The notes: a model not told the origin generated them from the letters alone. Shown: positions 18,733-28,558, numbered from the stretch's first letter. The stretch is 64,000 bases of DNA from Pseudolabrys sp963742345 (GCA_963742345.1 CAVULO010000010.1:310001-374000); one strand, 5' to 3'. Program-made: numbers and translations.

Positions 18733-19263
18733 ATGGATTTCTTCTCGACCAACCCGTTCGATCTCGCCATTTATGTCTGCCTGTTCGTCGCCGTCGTCAT
18801 GGGCTTCATGACCGGTCTCCTGCGCAGCCTGGCGACGATATTCGGCTATGTGTGCGGGATGGGTATTGCGGTGGCGGCAGCGCCGCGGCTGACGCCGCTC
18901 CTCACGACCTATTTGAAAATGCCGACGCCGCAAACCTGGCTGGTCTTCGTTGCCGTTTTCGTCGCCGCCGGCGCCGCGATCAGCGCGTTGCTGCGACTGG
19001 CGGTGAGCGAGATGGTCGGCCCCAATATCAGCATTCCGGATCGCGTCACGGGTGCAATGCTGGGCGCCTTTCGCATCGCCCTTCTGGCGATACTGCTGGT
19101 GCTCGTGTTCGATCGCATCATTCCGCCGGGGCGCGAGCCGGGCTTTCTGAAAGGATCGCAGTGGCGGCCGGTGCTGTCGGCGGCCGGACAATACGGCCTG
19201 CAATCATTGCCGCCCGATGTCGAGGATTACATCGAGCGCCTCAAGCGCCAGCGCAGACTCTGA
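18733..19263 (+). CDS. CvpA family membrane protein
   Basis: A 176-residue protein with four membrane segments in its first 130 residues. The N-terminal region DLAIYVCLFVAVVMGFMTGL with following LRSLATIFGY matches the CvpA pattern (a G-F-x-x-G-x-L/x-R turn). CvpA-type proteins are linked to envelope function and colicin V export in Escherichia coli. It is followed after 3 bases by a small membrane protein gene. Confidence 0.85.
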   Translation: MDFFSTNPFDLAIYVCLFVAVVMGFMTGLLRSLATIFGYVCGMGIAVAAAPRLTPLLTTYLKMPTPQTWLVFVAVFVAAGAAISALLRLAVSEMVGPNISIPDRVTGAMLGAFRIALLAILLVLVFDRIIPPGREPGFLKGSQWRPVLSAAGQYGLQSLPPDVEDYIERLKRQRRL

Positions 19264-19266
19264 GTT

Positions 19267-19581
19267 GTGCAAAAACCGCCGCCGGCCAGCATCGGTCGAA
19301 GGCTGCGCGGGCGTTACATCCTCGCCGGCGCGATGATGCTGACGCTCTGGGGCGCCAGCCTGGTTGCGCCGTTTCGCGACGGCAGCGCCTTCAACATCGT
19401 TGCGACGGTCTTTACGACCTTCACCTTTCTGCCGCTTGCGCTGATTGCATTGTGGGGCGGCATTTCCGGAACCGAAACGAACATGCGGCGGGCCCGCAAT
19501 GCGCTGCTCGCTTGCGGCGGGCTGCTGGCGCTGATCGTGGCGGCGGAGGTATTCCGGCGCGTGGTATTTGCCGGCAGCTAA
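19267..19581 (+). CDS. Small membrane protein
   Basis: A 104-residue protein starting with GTG, 3 bases after the cvpA-like stop, so likely coupled. Three hydrophobic segments (ILAGAMMLTLWGASLVAPF; a FLPLALIALWGGI segment; LLACGGLLALIVAAEVF). No family recognised. Confidence 0.6.
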   Translation: MQKPPPASIGRRLRGRYILAGAMMLTLWGASLVAPFRDGSAFNIVATVFTTFTFLPLALIALWGGISGTETNMRRARNALLACGGLLALIVAAEVFRRVVFAGS

Positions 19582-19674
19582 CCTGCGGGCTTTGAACCTT
19601 TCAGCCGTCTCATGCGACTCATCCGGGTAAACCGGCGCACCAATTCGCGCGCCGGTGTCGGAAAGGCGGCACCC

Positions 19675-20223
19675 ATGTCGTCCGAACATCCGCTTGGCCG
19701 TACGGCCAAAGGCTTCGCGCTGATCCTCGGCGCCGCCCGCGCGGCCGGGCTTACGCCGCGCCGTTCCGCCTGTGCGCGCGTGCGCAAAGCCGAGCGCGAT
19801 GAGCTCGTCATTCTCGCAATGCACGACCCGCTGATGGCCGCGGCGATTCGTCGCGCGCGCAAAACGCTGCCGGAATTTCTCGCGCTGGCGAAGCGCCCCG
19901 GCCCGACGATGGAAGGTTTTGCGGTCAAGATCGCCATCGGCGCGGACAATGGCGCTGAAAACGGCGCGGAATTTTTCTGGATTCATCCATTCGCGCATGT
20001 CGACGAGCGTTTCATCGGGCAAATCAACAACACGCCGCGCATGGTGGCGAACCTGAGAATGGGATGCACGGTCACGTTCGCCAGGAGCGAGATCGTCGAC
20101 TGGATGTACATGGATGCAGGCACGATGAAGGGCAACTTTTCCGCGCGCGCCATATTCAAATCGGCGTTACCGCAGGACCGCGAGGCGTTCAGACGGCAGT
20201 TTGGCCTTGATTTCGACTTTTGA
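19675..20223 (+). CDS. DUF2314 (YegJ-like) domain protein
   Basis: A protein of about 182 residues, or 203 if started at 19612. The C-terminal 120 residues match the DUF2314 layout: ARKTLPEFLAL, then EGFAVKIAIG, FFWIHPF, IGQINNTPRMV and IVDWMYMDAGTMKGNFSAR. Function unknown. Neither candidate start has a strong ribosome-binding site; the shorter one avoids a basic, unconserved leader. Confidence 0.8.
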   Translation: MSSEHPLGRTAKGFALILGAARAAGLTPRRSACARVRKAERDELVILAMHDPLMAAAIRRARKTLPEFLALAKRPGPTMEGFAVKIAIGADNGAENGAEFFWIHPFAHVDERFIGQINNTPRMVANLRMGCTVTFARSEIVDWMYMDAGTMKGNFSARAIFKSALPQDREAFRRQFGLDFDF

Positions 20224-20369
20224 TGCCCGACAGGGGCCGATATTCCGTTTTTGCAGACCAGCCTGCACGGGCGGTAACCTTTGCCGCCTTCCTGCGTCTT
20301 GTGACTGGCGCAACCAACCCGGAAGGCGATACGCTATCGGAACACCTTTCGAGTACGCGGGGGTTATCC

Positions 20370-20615
20370 ATGGCGGAAGTCACCTACGAGATCGTTGAGC
20401 ACGATGGCGGCTGGGCCTATAAAGTCGACGGGGTCTTTTCGGAACCCTTCCCGAGCCACGAAGACGCGCTCGCCGCCGCGCAAGCAGCGGCCGAGGAACA
20501 GACTGTGCCCGGGCATACCGAAACGATCGAATACGAGGACGAGAAGGGCCGCTGGCATACCGAGACCGCGCGCGGTTCCGACCGGCCACATACGCAAATC
20601 AAAGACAATCACTGA
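20370..20615 (+). CDS. DUF2188 domain protein, paralogue of the gene at 6836
   Basis: An 81-residue protein starting MAEVTYEIVEHDGGWAYK, with FSEPFPSHEDALAAA and the YEDEKGRWHTET motif. It is closely similar to the gene at 6836 over its full length. An upstream in-frame start at 20220 overlaps the preceding gene end and adds unconserved sequence, so 20370 is chosen. Confidence 0.8.
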   Translation: MAEVTYEIVEHDGGWAYKVDGVFSEPFPSHEDALAAAQAAAEEQTVPGHTETIEYEDEKGRWHTETARGSDRPHTQIKDNH

Positions 20616-20651
20616 GGCGGGGCGCAGGCGTCATCATCGAGGGAACTAACT

Positions 20652-21248
20652 ATGTTTCGGTTGCGGGTTTTGGTTCTTGCATTGTTGTTCGCACCTGGCT
20701 CGCCGACATTTGCGCAGGGGGGCCTGCTGCCATCGTCGGCTCCGACCATGGAAGATGTCGACCCCGGCGTCGACCATACCGGACGCGACGCCGACCTGCC
20801 GTCCGAGCTGCGCCGCAAATCGGTGCTTTACCGGACCGAAATGCCGCCGGGCACCATCATCGTGAATACGGCCGACCGTTACCTCTACCTGATCATGGGC
20901 AACGGCGTGGCGATGCGTTACGGCATCGGCGTCGGCCGCGACGGTTTCCAGTGGGGCGGCACGCAGAAGATCTCGCTCAAGCGCGAATGGCCGGACTGGG
21001 TGCCGCCGCCGGAGATGATCGCGCGCCAACCCTACCTGCCACGCTGGATGGCCGGCGGCCCGGGCAACCCGCTCGGCGCGCGCGCGATGAATCTCGGCGC
21101 GACCGTCTATCGCATCCACGGCACCAATGCGCCGGAGACGATCGGCCAGGCGGTGTCGTCCGGCTGCTTCCGGCTGGTCAATGACGATGTGGTCGATCTC
21201 TACACGCGCGTGCCGCTTGGCACCAAAGTGGTGGTGCAACATCAATAG
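20652..21248 (+). CDS. L,D-transpeptidase (YkuD family)
   Basis: A 198-residue exported enzyme with a signal peptide ending near TFA-QGG. The YkuD catalytic domain spans residues about 70-198: RYLYLIMGNGVAMRYGIGVG at the start, YRIHGTN, and the active site HGTN-x14-SSGCFRL with Cys near residue 175. Such enzymes make 3-3 peptidoglycan crosslinks or attach proteins to peptidoglycan in the periplasm. Stand-alone. Confidence 0.93.
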   Translation: MFRLRVLVLALLFAPGSPTFAQGGLLPSSAPTMEDVDPGVDHTGRDADLPSELRRKSVLYRTEMPPGTIIVNTADRYLYLIMGNGVAMRYGIGVGRDGFQWGGTQKISLKREWPDWVPPPEMIARQPYLPRWMAGGPGNPLGARAMNLGATVYRIHGTNAPETIGQAVSSGCFRLVNDDVVDLYTRVPLGTKVVVQHQ

Positions 21249-21258
21249 TGGCGCGCAC

Positions 21259-21645
21259 TCACTGCCACAGGCCGAATGACGCCCACTTGGCTTCGGGGAT
21301 TTCATCGCCGACGGTGTAGTTGAATACAACGATCTTGAGGTGGTCGGGCGTTGCCGTGCAGCGATAGGTCAGCGCGTACCATTTCTTTTTGCTGCGAAAC
21401 GCTCCGCCGGTGACTTCAAGCGTGTCGCCTTTTGCGACCGGTTCCGCCATCGCATTCGCGACCGCGCGGTCGGGACGAAAATCTTTCCTTTCGCTGCGGA
21501 TGCGCGTCATCGCCGTGTAATCGCAGAGTTGCTCCAGCCGTTCGGCCGGCGCCAACATCTCGAGACTGCGTTCGAACCGCCCATCGGCGGCAGTGGCTGC
21601 CGCCGGGATTAGCACCGCGACAACCGCCAGTCCGAACACACGCAT
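21259..21645 (-). CDS. DUF930 family exported protein
   Basis: A 128-residue protein. The ATG at 21645 follows AGGAGG. After a signal peptide (cleavage near ATA-ADG) come LAPAERLEQLCDYTAMTRI, FRPDRAV, GDTLEVTGGAFRSKKKWY and YRCTATPDHLKIVVFNY, the DUF930 pattern with two conserved cysteines. Probably periplasmic, function unknown. Convergent with the transpeptidase gene. Confidence 0.85.
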   Translation of the reverse strand: MRVFGLAVVAVLIPAAATAADGRFERSLEMLAPAERLEQLCDYTAMTRIRSERKDFRPDRAVANAMAEPVAKGDTLEVTGGAFRSKKKWYALTYRCTATPDHLKIVVFNYTVGDEIPEAKWASFGLWQ

Positions 21646-21758
21646 GAAACCTCCTGCCCGCAACGGCTTTCTGTTTTGATTATGTGCGCGCCGCCCGGAC
21701 AGGCAACCGGCACCGCCGGCTTGTCCCAAGCAATCATGGCACGCCCGTGTCCGGACTA

Positions 21759-22154
21759 TCAGGAATATTTCGGATCCCGATCGAGCAATTCGATCGAAAT
21801 GCCCTGCGGACCGCGCAAAAAGCAGATCTTTATGCCCGGACGCGGCGAATGCGGCTCCTGGGTGAACTCGACGCCCTTTTTCTTGAGATCGGCGGCAATG
21901 GCGTCGATGCCCGAAACCGCAAAGCCGAAATGGTCGAGGCCCTGATAGGGCGTTGTGGGCGCCGGATTGACGCCATCGCCCGGGTTGACCTGGGCCGTAA
22001 AGATCATGGCGCCGCCGAGCTTGATATCGATACGCGGTTTGCCTTGTTGCGTCGTGCGGATCACCTCGGCGCCGAACATGCGCTCGAACCACTTCGCGGT
22101 TCCCTCCGGATCGGGCGTGCGCAGATGAATATGATCCCAGGTCATGGTCGGCAT
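21759..22154 (-). CDS. VOC (glyoxalase-fold) family protein
   Basis: A 131-residue protein with the vicinal-oxygen-chelate fold: DHIHLRTPDPEGTAKWFERM at the N-terminus with a metal-binding His, then GLDHFGFAVSGID with the second His, and the late Glu in GISIELLDRDP. It likely binds a metal and a small hydrophobic or thiol-adduct substrate; the reaction is unknown. Confidence 0.85.
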   Translation of the reverse strand: MPTMTWDHIHLRTPDPEGTAKWFERMFGAEVIRTTQQGKPRIDIKLGGAMIFTAQVNPGDGVNPAPTTPYQGLDHFGFAVSGIDAIAADLKKKGVEFTQEPHSPRPGIKICFLRGPQGISIELLDRDPKYS

Positions 22155-22241
22155 TGGCGTTTCCCCTGTTATGTCCCGGCAAAACTAGGGCACAGCGGCA
22201 GGGGTGCGCGCAACAGACTTTTTTGGGCCGGACACTACGCG

Positions 22242-22364
22242 CTACCAGTACTTCAACATGTAGTGCATGACGATATAGATGGCGCCAGTCGTTACCGCGC
22301 CAGCAATCAGCCAGCCAAGGGTAACTCCGACCAGTGCAAGCTTATCGCCTCTCGTCAATTTCAT
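22242..22364 (-). CDS. Possible 40-residue single-span membrane protein
   Basis: A short open frame from ATG at 22364 to TAG at 22242 encodes a peptide with a charged start (MKLTRGDK) and one hydrophobic segment ending near IYIVMHYML. Residue order (charged, hydrophobic helix, aromatic end) suits a small membrane protein. No strong ribosome-binding site, so this is tentative. Confidence 0.4.
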   Translation of the reverse strand: MKLTRGDKLALVGVTLGWLIAGAVTTGAIYIVMHYMLKYW

Positions 22365-22423
22365 TGCTTTTCAAGCCGTGCTCGCGTCGGATAAAAAGGG
22401 ATCCCGCAAGGTGATCGATAGCC

Positions 22424-22867
22424 ATGTTGAACCAATTTCTGGCAGGCGGCGTCGTCAGTATTTGTAACATCACAATACACGCATTGGTGATGACGGCGGT
22501 AGTGCGCGTGTCACAAGCGATAAGCACAAAATACACGCGGCAGCCATCGTTGTTCTTGATTAGCGTCATGATTGCGACCGTTTCGGTCTTAATGGCCGCG
22601 CACACTTCCGAGGTAATAGTTTGGTCGCTGGCTTACTCGATTTTGGATGCCGCACCCCCCGGCACCAAGCTCGTGTATTTCGCATTCGTGAATTACACGA
22701 CACTCGGTTACGGCGACGTAATTCCAGTCGAGGATTGGCGGCTCCTTGGCCCCATGACAGCAATGAATGGCGTGCTGTTATTTGGATGGTCGACCGCAGT
22801 CATTTTTGAAGTGCTACGAAAAGCAATGGCACATAGCTCCTACGCCGCGGGCTCGGAACAACGATAA
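22424..22867 (+). CDS. Two-helix potassium channel family protein
   Basis: A 147-residue membrane protein. An N-terminal helix is followed by a second, then a pore loop and selectivity filter TTLGYGDV near residue 97, and a last helix (MTAMNGVLLFGWSTAVIFEV). This is the ion_trans_2 type, close to the small bacterial channels without a cytoplasmic regulatory domain. It lies at the left edge of the fermentation island, convergent with focA. Confidence 0.85.
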   Translation: MLNQFLAGGVVSICNITIHALVMTAVVRVSQAISTKYTRQPSLFLISVMIATVSVLMAAHTSEVIVWSLAYSILDAAPPGTKLVYFAFVNYTTLGYGDVIPVEDWRLLGPMTAMNGVLLFGWSTAVIFEVLRKAMAHSSYAAGSEQR

Positions 22868-22893
22868 CGCTACGACAAACAGGACTGCCGGCC

Positions 22894-23781
22894 CTACGGC
22901 TTTCTCTTTCGCAAATAAACAAACCAGTAGACGGCGGTGACCATGATCGACCCGCCGATGATGTTGCCAATCGTCACCGGAACGAGATTGCCTACAAGGA
23001 AATTGCCCCACGTCAATTCTGGAAAATCTGCCGCCGTCTTACCGATGTTCCTCCAGAACGAGTCCGGCGCTCCGGCTTTGATAAACAGGCCCATTGGAAT
23101 GAAGTAGATGTTCGCAATGCTGTGCTCAAATCCGGCCGCGACGAATGCGGCAATCGGCGGGACGATCGAGAGAACCCTGTCCACGGTCGTTCTCGCACTA
23201 AAACACATCCATACGGCCAGACACACCAGCGCGTTGCACATAATGCCGAGCATGAGCGCCGGAACAAAGGCCAGCGACGCTTTCGCGTGCGCGGTGCTCA
23301 GCGCGGCCAGCCCGACCGCGCCGCCGCCGAACGTGTATTGCGTGGTGTAGAACATCAGGGCGGCGGTCATAAACGCGCCAACAAAATTGCCCAGAAATGC
23401 AAGAACCCAATTGAGCAAAAGCGCGCGCGTTTTCACTTTGCCGCTCGCCCAGGCCATGACAATGATATTGTTTCCGGTAAACAGCTCCGCTCCGCCAATG
23501 ACAACCAGTATCAGTCCGACTGAAAATACCAGCCCGGTGAGAAGGCGTGCCACTCCATAGGGTAAATCTGCCGACCCCGCGCTGACCGTTGTGGCGAATA
23601 TCGCACCGAATGAAATGAACGCGCCCGCCAGTACGCTGAGCACAAGCAAGGTTACCGGGTCGGTCGACGCTCTTTTGACACCGCTCTCTTCCGCGCGCAG
23701 AGCCATCGCCGCCGGCATGATGGCGTCGAATGTGACCGTCTGAGGCGGGGCGACCTCGTTCCGGGATGATTTATTTCTCAT
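22894..23781 (-). CDS. focA: Formate/nitrite channel family protein (FocA-like)
   Basis: A 295-residue protein of the FNT family: six membrane segments and the conserved AELFTGNNIIV, GNFVGAF and GIMCNALVCLAVWM motifs. FNT proteins conduct formate, nitrite or related monovalent anions as pentamers. It is the fourth gene of the pflB-pflA-aspT-focA unit, starting 9 bases after the aspT stop, which makes formate export or uptake the likely task. Confidence 0.9.
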   Translation of the reverse strand: MRNKSSRNEVAPPQTVTFDAIMPAAMALRAEESGVKRASTDPVTLLVLSVLAGAFISFGAIFATTVSAGSADLPYGVARLLTGLVFSVGLILVVIGGAELFTGNNIIVMAWASGKVKTRALLLNWVLAFLGNFVGAFMTAALMFYTTQYTFGGGAVGLAALSTAHAKASLAFVPALMLGIMCNALVCLAVWMCFSARTTVDRVLSIVPPIAAFVAAGFEHSIANIYFIPMGLFIKAGAPDSFWRNIGKTAADFPELTWGNFLVGNLVPVTIGNIIGGSIMVTAVYWFVYLRKRKP

Positions 23782-23789
23782 GGGCGCCG

Positions 23790-25391
23790 TTAGCCGCCAG
23801 CACCTGTGGCCGCAAGGAGGCCGACAACCTGCACGGCGATAACCTTTACGATGGTCATTGACGGGAAGATCATCGCATAGCCGATGTCAGGCCGCTCGGT
23901 CGGCGCCATCTTGGTTGAATAAACCAGAATGGCGGGATTTCCGGTCGCGCCCGATGCGACGCCAACAAGATCGTCGTAGGGAATCTTCATGAGATAGTAG
24001 CCGACCAGCAAAACGATCAGCACTGTCGTCAACAGGACGGCGGCGCCAATGAACAGCATTGTCAGACCGCTTTCTGCAATGGTGCGCACAAACGGCTGCC
24101 CTGCATTGACACCGACTGTGGCAAGGAACATTGCCAGCCCGAAGTTTCGAAGGACAATATTTGCCGGCAGCGGCATGACCCAGAGCATGGGCCCCGTGCG
24201 TCGCAACTTGCCAAGAATGAGGGCGACGATCAGCGGTCCGCCACCGATGCCAAGCGTGACGGTGCCGACGCCGGGAATTGGAATCGGAATCAACCCGAGC
24301 AGCACGCCCAGCACCATGCCGAGTCCCAGCGAGACGTAGCTGAATTCTGCGGCCGCTTTTACGGTATCGCCGAAATACCGTCTCACCTCTTCCTTGCGGT
24401 CAGGTGGCATCAGCACGCCGACGCGATCGCCGAATTCAAGCGTCAGGTCGGGCGTCGGCACGAGGTCGGCATCGTAGCGTCTCACGTGCAACAGATGGAC
24501 GGGAAAGCCAGCAGGCAAAGGAAGGCGGGCGAGCGGCACGCCCACGACGTTGGCTTTGCCGACAAAGACGCGAATATAGTCCAGGGCAGAACGATCCTTG
24601 ACGATCCGGCCCGGTTCCAGCCGTCCCAGCCGCGCGGCTGTTTCCGCAATGGCGTTCTCGCTCTCTGCGATGATCATAAGCCCATCGCCGGATGACAGCG
24701 CGATGTCGGCTCCCGGAACGATATTTTGCCCTCCCTTGCGAACCATCGTCACCTGGACACCGCTCGGCAACTGCTTGGTGAGCTCGGCCAGTGTTTGGTC
24801 GGTGATTTTCTCTCCCAGCGAAATTTCGCCCATATGGAATCGCTGCGCTTTCGGTGGAAATTTCGGTTTCACCACGCGGGTCATGAAATAAATGCACAAG
24901 ATCGGACCAATGACCCCAAATGGATATGCAATCGAATATCCAATGGATGGTTCCTTGTTTTGCATCACGTCGAGCGCGGCCTGCAGCGTGGCGGTGCTCG
25001 TCATCGACCCGGCGTAAATGCCGAGCGTATGGCCTACCTTGATTCCGAAAGCATGACCCAGGCCAAGCGCCATAAGGAGACCGGCGACGCAAGCGACCAA
25101 TGCGAGCAGATTGTACTTTTGGCCAACACCCCTCATCCCCTCAAAGAACTGTCGCCCGTAGAGGATTCCAATTCCGTACAGGAACATGATCAGTCCGGTC
25201 AGGCCGATGGGCCCGACGATCTGTGCCTTTGGAGAAAATGCGCCGAGGGCCAGGCCAACAAATAGGACAGCGCCGACGCCAAGCGAGAAGCCACCGATAC
25301 TGATTTGTCCAACGAGATAACCGAAGCCGATGGCGAGAAACGCCGTGAGAATGGGTTGGGTCCCAATGATATCGCGCGCAAGATCGATCAT
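23790..25391 (-). CDS. aspT: Aspartate:alanine exchanger family transporter
   Basis: A 533-residue membrane protein of the AspT/YidE-YbjL (AAE) family. The N-terminal five helices (to about residue 170) and C-terminal five helices (from about 375) flank a cytoplasmic part with two TrkA_C domains (around 205-285 and 290-370). Family text includes GLTGLIMFLYGIGILYGRQF, YAGSMTSTATLQAAL, and PFGVIGPILC. AspT exchanges aspartate for alanine and, with decarboxylation, generates proton motive force. It sits between pflA and focA in one co-directional unit, so it likely serves anaerobic energy conservation or acid resistance. Confidence 0.85.
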   Translation of the reverse strand: MIDLARDIIGTQPILTAFLAIGFGYLVGQISIGGFSLGVGAVLFVGLALGAFSPKAQIVGPIGLTGLIMFLYGIGILYGRQFFEGMRGVGQKYNLLALVACVAGLLMALGLGHAFGIKVGHTLGIYAGSMTSTATLQAALDVMQNKEPSIGYSIAYPFGVIGPILCIYFMTRVVKPKFPPKAQRFHMGEISLGEKITDQTLAELTKQLPSGVQVTMVRKGGQNIVPGADIALSSGDGLMIIAESENAIAETAARLGRLEPGRIVKDRSALDYIRVFVGKANVVGVPLARLPLPAGFPVHLLHVRRYDADLVPTPDLTLEFGDRVGVLMPPDRKEEVRRYFGDTVKAAAEFSYVSLGLGMVLGVLLGLIPIPIPGVGTVTLGIGGGPLIVALILGKLRRTGPMLWVMPLPANIVLRNFGLAMFLATVGVNAGQPFVRTIAESGLTMLFIGAAVLLTTVLIVLLVGYYLMKIPYDDLVGVASGATGNPAILVYSTKMAPTERPDIGYAMIFPSMTIVKVIAVQVVGLLAATGAGG

Positions 25392-25436
25392 GACAAAATC
25401 TCCTGGAATCCTGGTGCGGACCCGCGCAGCGGCCGG

Positions 25437-26267
25437 CTAGCGAACACGGCAGCCCGCGGTGCGGAATTGTTCAATCACGCGAGCGATAAGGTCAGGCGTC
25501 GGTGCGGGCGTGTCGTCGCACTTGTATTCGAGGTTCATCGCCTTCCACTTGAAGGAACCCATTTGATGAAATGGCTGGATCTCCACCCATTCGACGTTCT
25601 TCATCGGTGCGACGAATTTGGCGATGCCTTCAACATTCGCGGGATCGTCCGTCTGGCCGGGCACCAGCGTAAAGCGAACCCACACCGGCTTGCCCATCGA
25701 GGCGAGGCGCTCGGCAAACCGCAGCGTCGGCGCAAGGTCGCGGCCCGTGACCTTGCGATAGGTGTCTGGATTCGAACTCTTGATGTCGAGCAAGACCAGA
25801 TCCAGCGCGGAAAGATACGTCTCATCGGCGCGGGCGCCCAAAAAGCCTGACGTCTCGATGGCCGTATGCAGACCCATCTTCTTGGCGCCGGCGAATATCC
25901 GCTTGGTGAAGGCAAGCTGCACCATGGGCTCGCCGCCCGAAATGGTCAGACCGCCGCCAAGCGTCCGAATCGCGGAGGCAAAGCTACCGAGGCGGTCGAG
26001 CACCTGCTGTGCAGAAACGTAAGTGCCGTCCTTGAGGTGCCACGTGTCGGGGTTGTGGCAATACGTGCAACGCAGAAGGCAACCGGACACGAACAGAACG
26101 ACACGCAAACCGGGTCCATCGTAACGTGACGACGTCTCATAGGAGTGGCAGTAACCGAAGGCGCCCTGCCCATCGTCCTGAAACTTATCTTCATCCGGCG
26201 CGTCGGGGGAGAGTCCAACGCGCATGTCATATCGGCTGCCTGCCTCCAGTGATTGTAGTTCTGACAT
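25437..26267 (-). CDS. pflA: Pyruvate formate-lyase activating enzyme
   Basis: A 276-residue radical-SAM enzyme that makes the glycyl radical on pyruvate formate-lyase. The [4Fe-4S] motif CLLRCTYC (CxxxCxxC) is near residue 68, with GGGLTISGGEP following. The ATG at 26267 follows GGGGAGG. It lies 16 bases after pflB and 46 before aspT on the same strand, as expected for a pfl operon. Confidence 0.93.
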   Translation of the reverse strand: MSELQSLEAGSRYDMRVGLSPDAPDEDKFQDDGQGAFGYCHSYETSSRYDGPGLRVVLFVSGCLLRCTYCHNPDTWHLKDGTYVSAQQVLDRLGSFASAIRTLGGGLTISGGEPMVQLAFTKRIFAGAKKMGLHTAIETSGFLGARADETYLSALDLVLLDIKSSNPDTYRKVTGRDLAPTLRFAERLASMGKPVWVRFTLVPGQTDDPANVEGIAKFVAPMKNVEWVEIQPFHQMGSFKWKAMNLEYKCDDTPAPTPDLIARVIEQFRTAGCRVR

Positions 26268-26282
26268 AACACCTCCCCAGTT

Positions 26283-28558
26283 TCAGATCTGGCCATGGAA
26301 GGTGCGGCTGATCACATCGCGCTGTTGTTCAGGCGTCAGACGGACAAAATTGACGGCGTAGCCCGACACTCGAATGGTCAGCTGCGGGTACTTGTCCGGA
26401 TTTTTCATCGCGTCCTCCAGCGTTTCCTTGTCGATGACGTTCAGGTTCATGTGGAACCCGCCGTGATCGAAGTAGACGTCAAAGGCCTTCGTCGCTTCGT
26501 CGACAAGCTGCTTTTCAGACAGGTGTGCCTTTTGCGGCGCGACGGACACTGTGTAACTGATGCCGTCCTGTGAAGTCCTTGTACGGAAGCTTCGCCACCG
26601 ACAGGCAGGACGCAAGCCAACCGTGGCTGTCGCGGCCATGCATCGGGTTGGCTCCGGGCCCGAAAGGCTCGCCTTTCCTGCGTCCGTCCGGCGTATTTCC
26701 AGTCGCCTTGCCGTAGACGACGTTCGAGGTGATCGTCAGCACGCTTTGGGTGTGCACTGCATTCCGGTAGGTCGGATGCTTGCGGATCTTCCCCATGAAG
26801 CTCGTGACGATGTCGCACGCGATCTTGTCGAACTCGGTCATCGTTGTTGCCGAATTGCGGTGTCGCGGTATTACCTTCGTTCTGGTAGTCGACGATTAGC
26901 CCGGTCGCATCGCGGCTGACACGCATCTTTCCGTACTTGATGGCGGAAAGACTGTCGGCCACAACCGAGAGGCCGGCAATCCCGAACGCCATCGTCCGCA
27001 GGATGTCGCGGTCGTGAAGTGCCATCTCAAGGCGCTCATAGAAATACTTGTCATGCATGTAGTGGATGCAGTTCATCGCATGCACATAGGTGCGGGCGAG
27101 CCAATCCATTGTTATGTCGAACTTCGCCATCACCTCGTCGTATTCGAGGAATTCACCGGCCACAGGCGGCGTTGCGGGCGCGATCTGGTCGCCCGAGACT
27201 TCATCACGGCCGCCATTGATGGCATAGAGCAGCGCTTTTGCGAGATTTACGCGAGCGCCGAAGAACTGCATCTGCTTGCCGAGCCGCATCGCCGATACGC
27301 AACACGCAATGCCGTAGTCGTCGCCCCAGAACGGCCGCATGAGATCATCGTTTTCATACTGCAGCGACGAAGTATCCCGGCTGGTCTTGATGCAATATCG
27401 CTTGAAGGTCTCCGGCAGGTTTTTCGACCAGAGAACCGTGATGTTCGGCTCGGGCGCCGGACCAAGAATTTCTTGAGGGTATGCAGCATGCGATAGCTGC
27501 TCCTGGTGACAAGCGTGCGCCCGTCCAGATCCATTCCGCCCACGCATTCGGTCGCCCAGTAGGGATCACCGCTGAATAATGCGTCGTAGTCGGGTGTGCG
27601 CAGGAAACGGACAATTCGAAGCTTCTGGACAAGCTGGTCCCAGAGCTCCTGGGCGCCGGTTTCGTCCAGCGCGCCTTCACGAAGGTCGCGCTCGATGTAT
27701 ATGTCGAGGAACGAAGAAATGCGGCCGATCGACATGGCCGCGCCATTCGCCTCCTTGATGGCGCCGAGGTAGGCGAGATAGGTCCACTGCACCGCCTCCT
27801 GGGCATTCGCCGCCGGACGGCTGATGTCGCAATCGTAGAGTTTTGCCATCGCCGCGAGGTCCTTGAGCGCGCGCATTTGCTCAGCCAATTCCTCGCGTAC
27901 ACGAATCACTTCATCCGTCGGCCACATGTCATCGATTTGCGCGCGTTCAGCCCGCTTGGCTTCGAGCAGGCGGTCGGTGCCGTAGAGAGCAACGCGGCGA
28001 TAGTCACCGATGATGCGGCCGCGGCCATATGCATCGGGCAGACCCGGTGATGATGCCGGACTTGCGGCATTTCATGATCTCGGGCGTATAGGCGTCGAAC
28101 ACACCGTCGTTGTGCGATTTTCGATATTTTGTGAACGCCTCGTGCACTTGCGGATCGGCGTCAAAGCCAGCGGCCTTCAGACCCGCTTCGACCATGCGTA
28201 GACCCCCGTACGGGAATATTGCCCGCTTGAACGGCTGGTCGGTCTGCAGGCCGACAATTATTTCATTCTCGCGGTCGATATAGCCGGCCTTGTGCGCCAA
28301 CAGTGTCGAAGGCGTCTTGGCGTCAACCGCAAGAACTCCCTTTGTACGCTCGTCACGAAAGTAGGGCTGCAGCTTGGCCCAGACGGCCTTGGTTCGAGGA
28401 GTTGAGGCTACAAGAAAGTTTTCATCACCGGTGTACGGGGTCACATTCCGAACGATGAAACCCCTTACATCGATCGAACCTTGCCATTCGCCAGGATTGA
28501 AGTTTCGCCACGGGTCTTGCTCGAATGTTTTCTTTGCCAGCGCGGCAGTGCCTTCCAT
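26283..28558 (-). pseudogene. pflB: Pyruvate formate-lyase (PflB) with several frameshifts
   Basis: The gene encodes a glycyl-radical enzyme that cleaves pyruvate to acetyl-CoA and formate, but it is split over several frames. In order these are: residues up to YTPEIMKCRKSGIITG (28558-28046); YDCDISRPAANAQEAVQW and YIERDL (about 28040-27475); GPAPEPNITVLW, the catalytic pair in IACCVSAM and MHDKYFYE (about 27465-26834); VLTITSNVVYGKATGNTPDG (about 26830-26573); and the glycyl-radical motif RVSGYAVNF near the end. The breaks fit five extra bases: one G near 28043, one A and one T near 27467-27472, one T at 26831 and one T near 26571. Without them the gene has exactly 757 codons, the normal PflB length. 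All catalytic residues survive. GGGAGG precedes the ATG. Confidence 0.9.
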
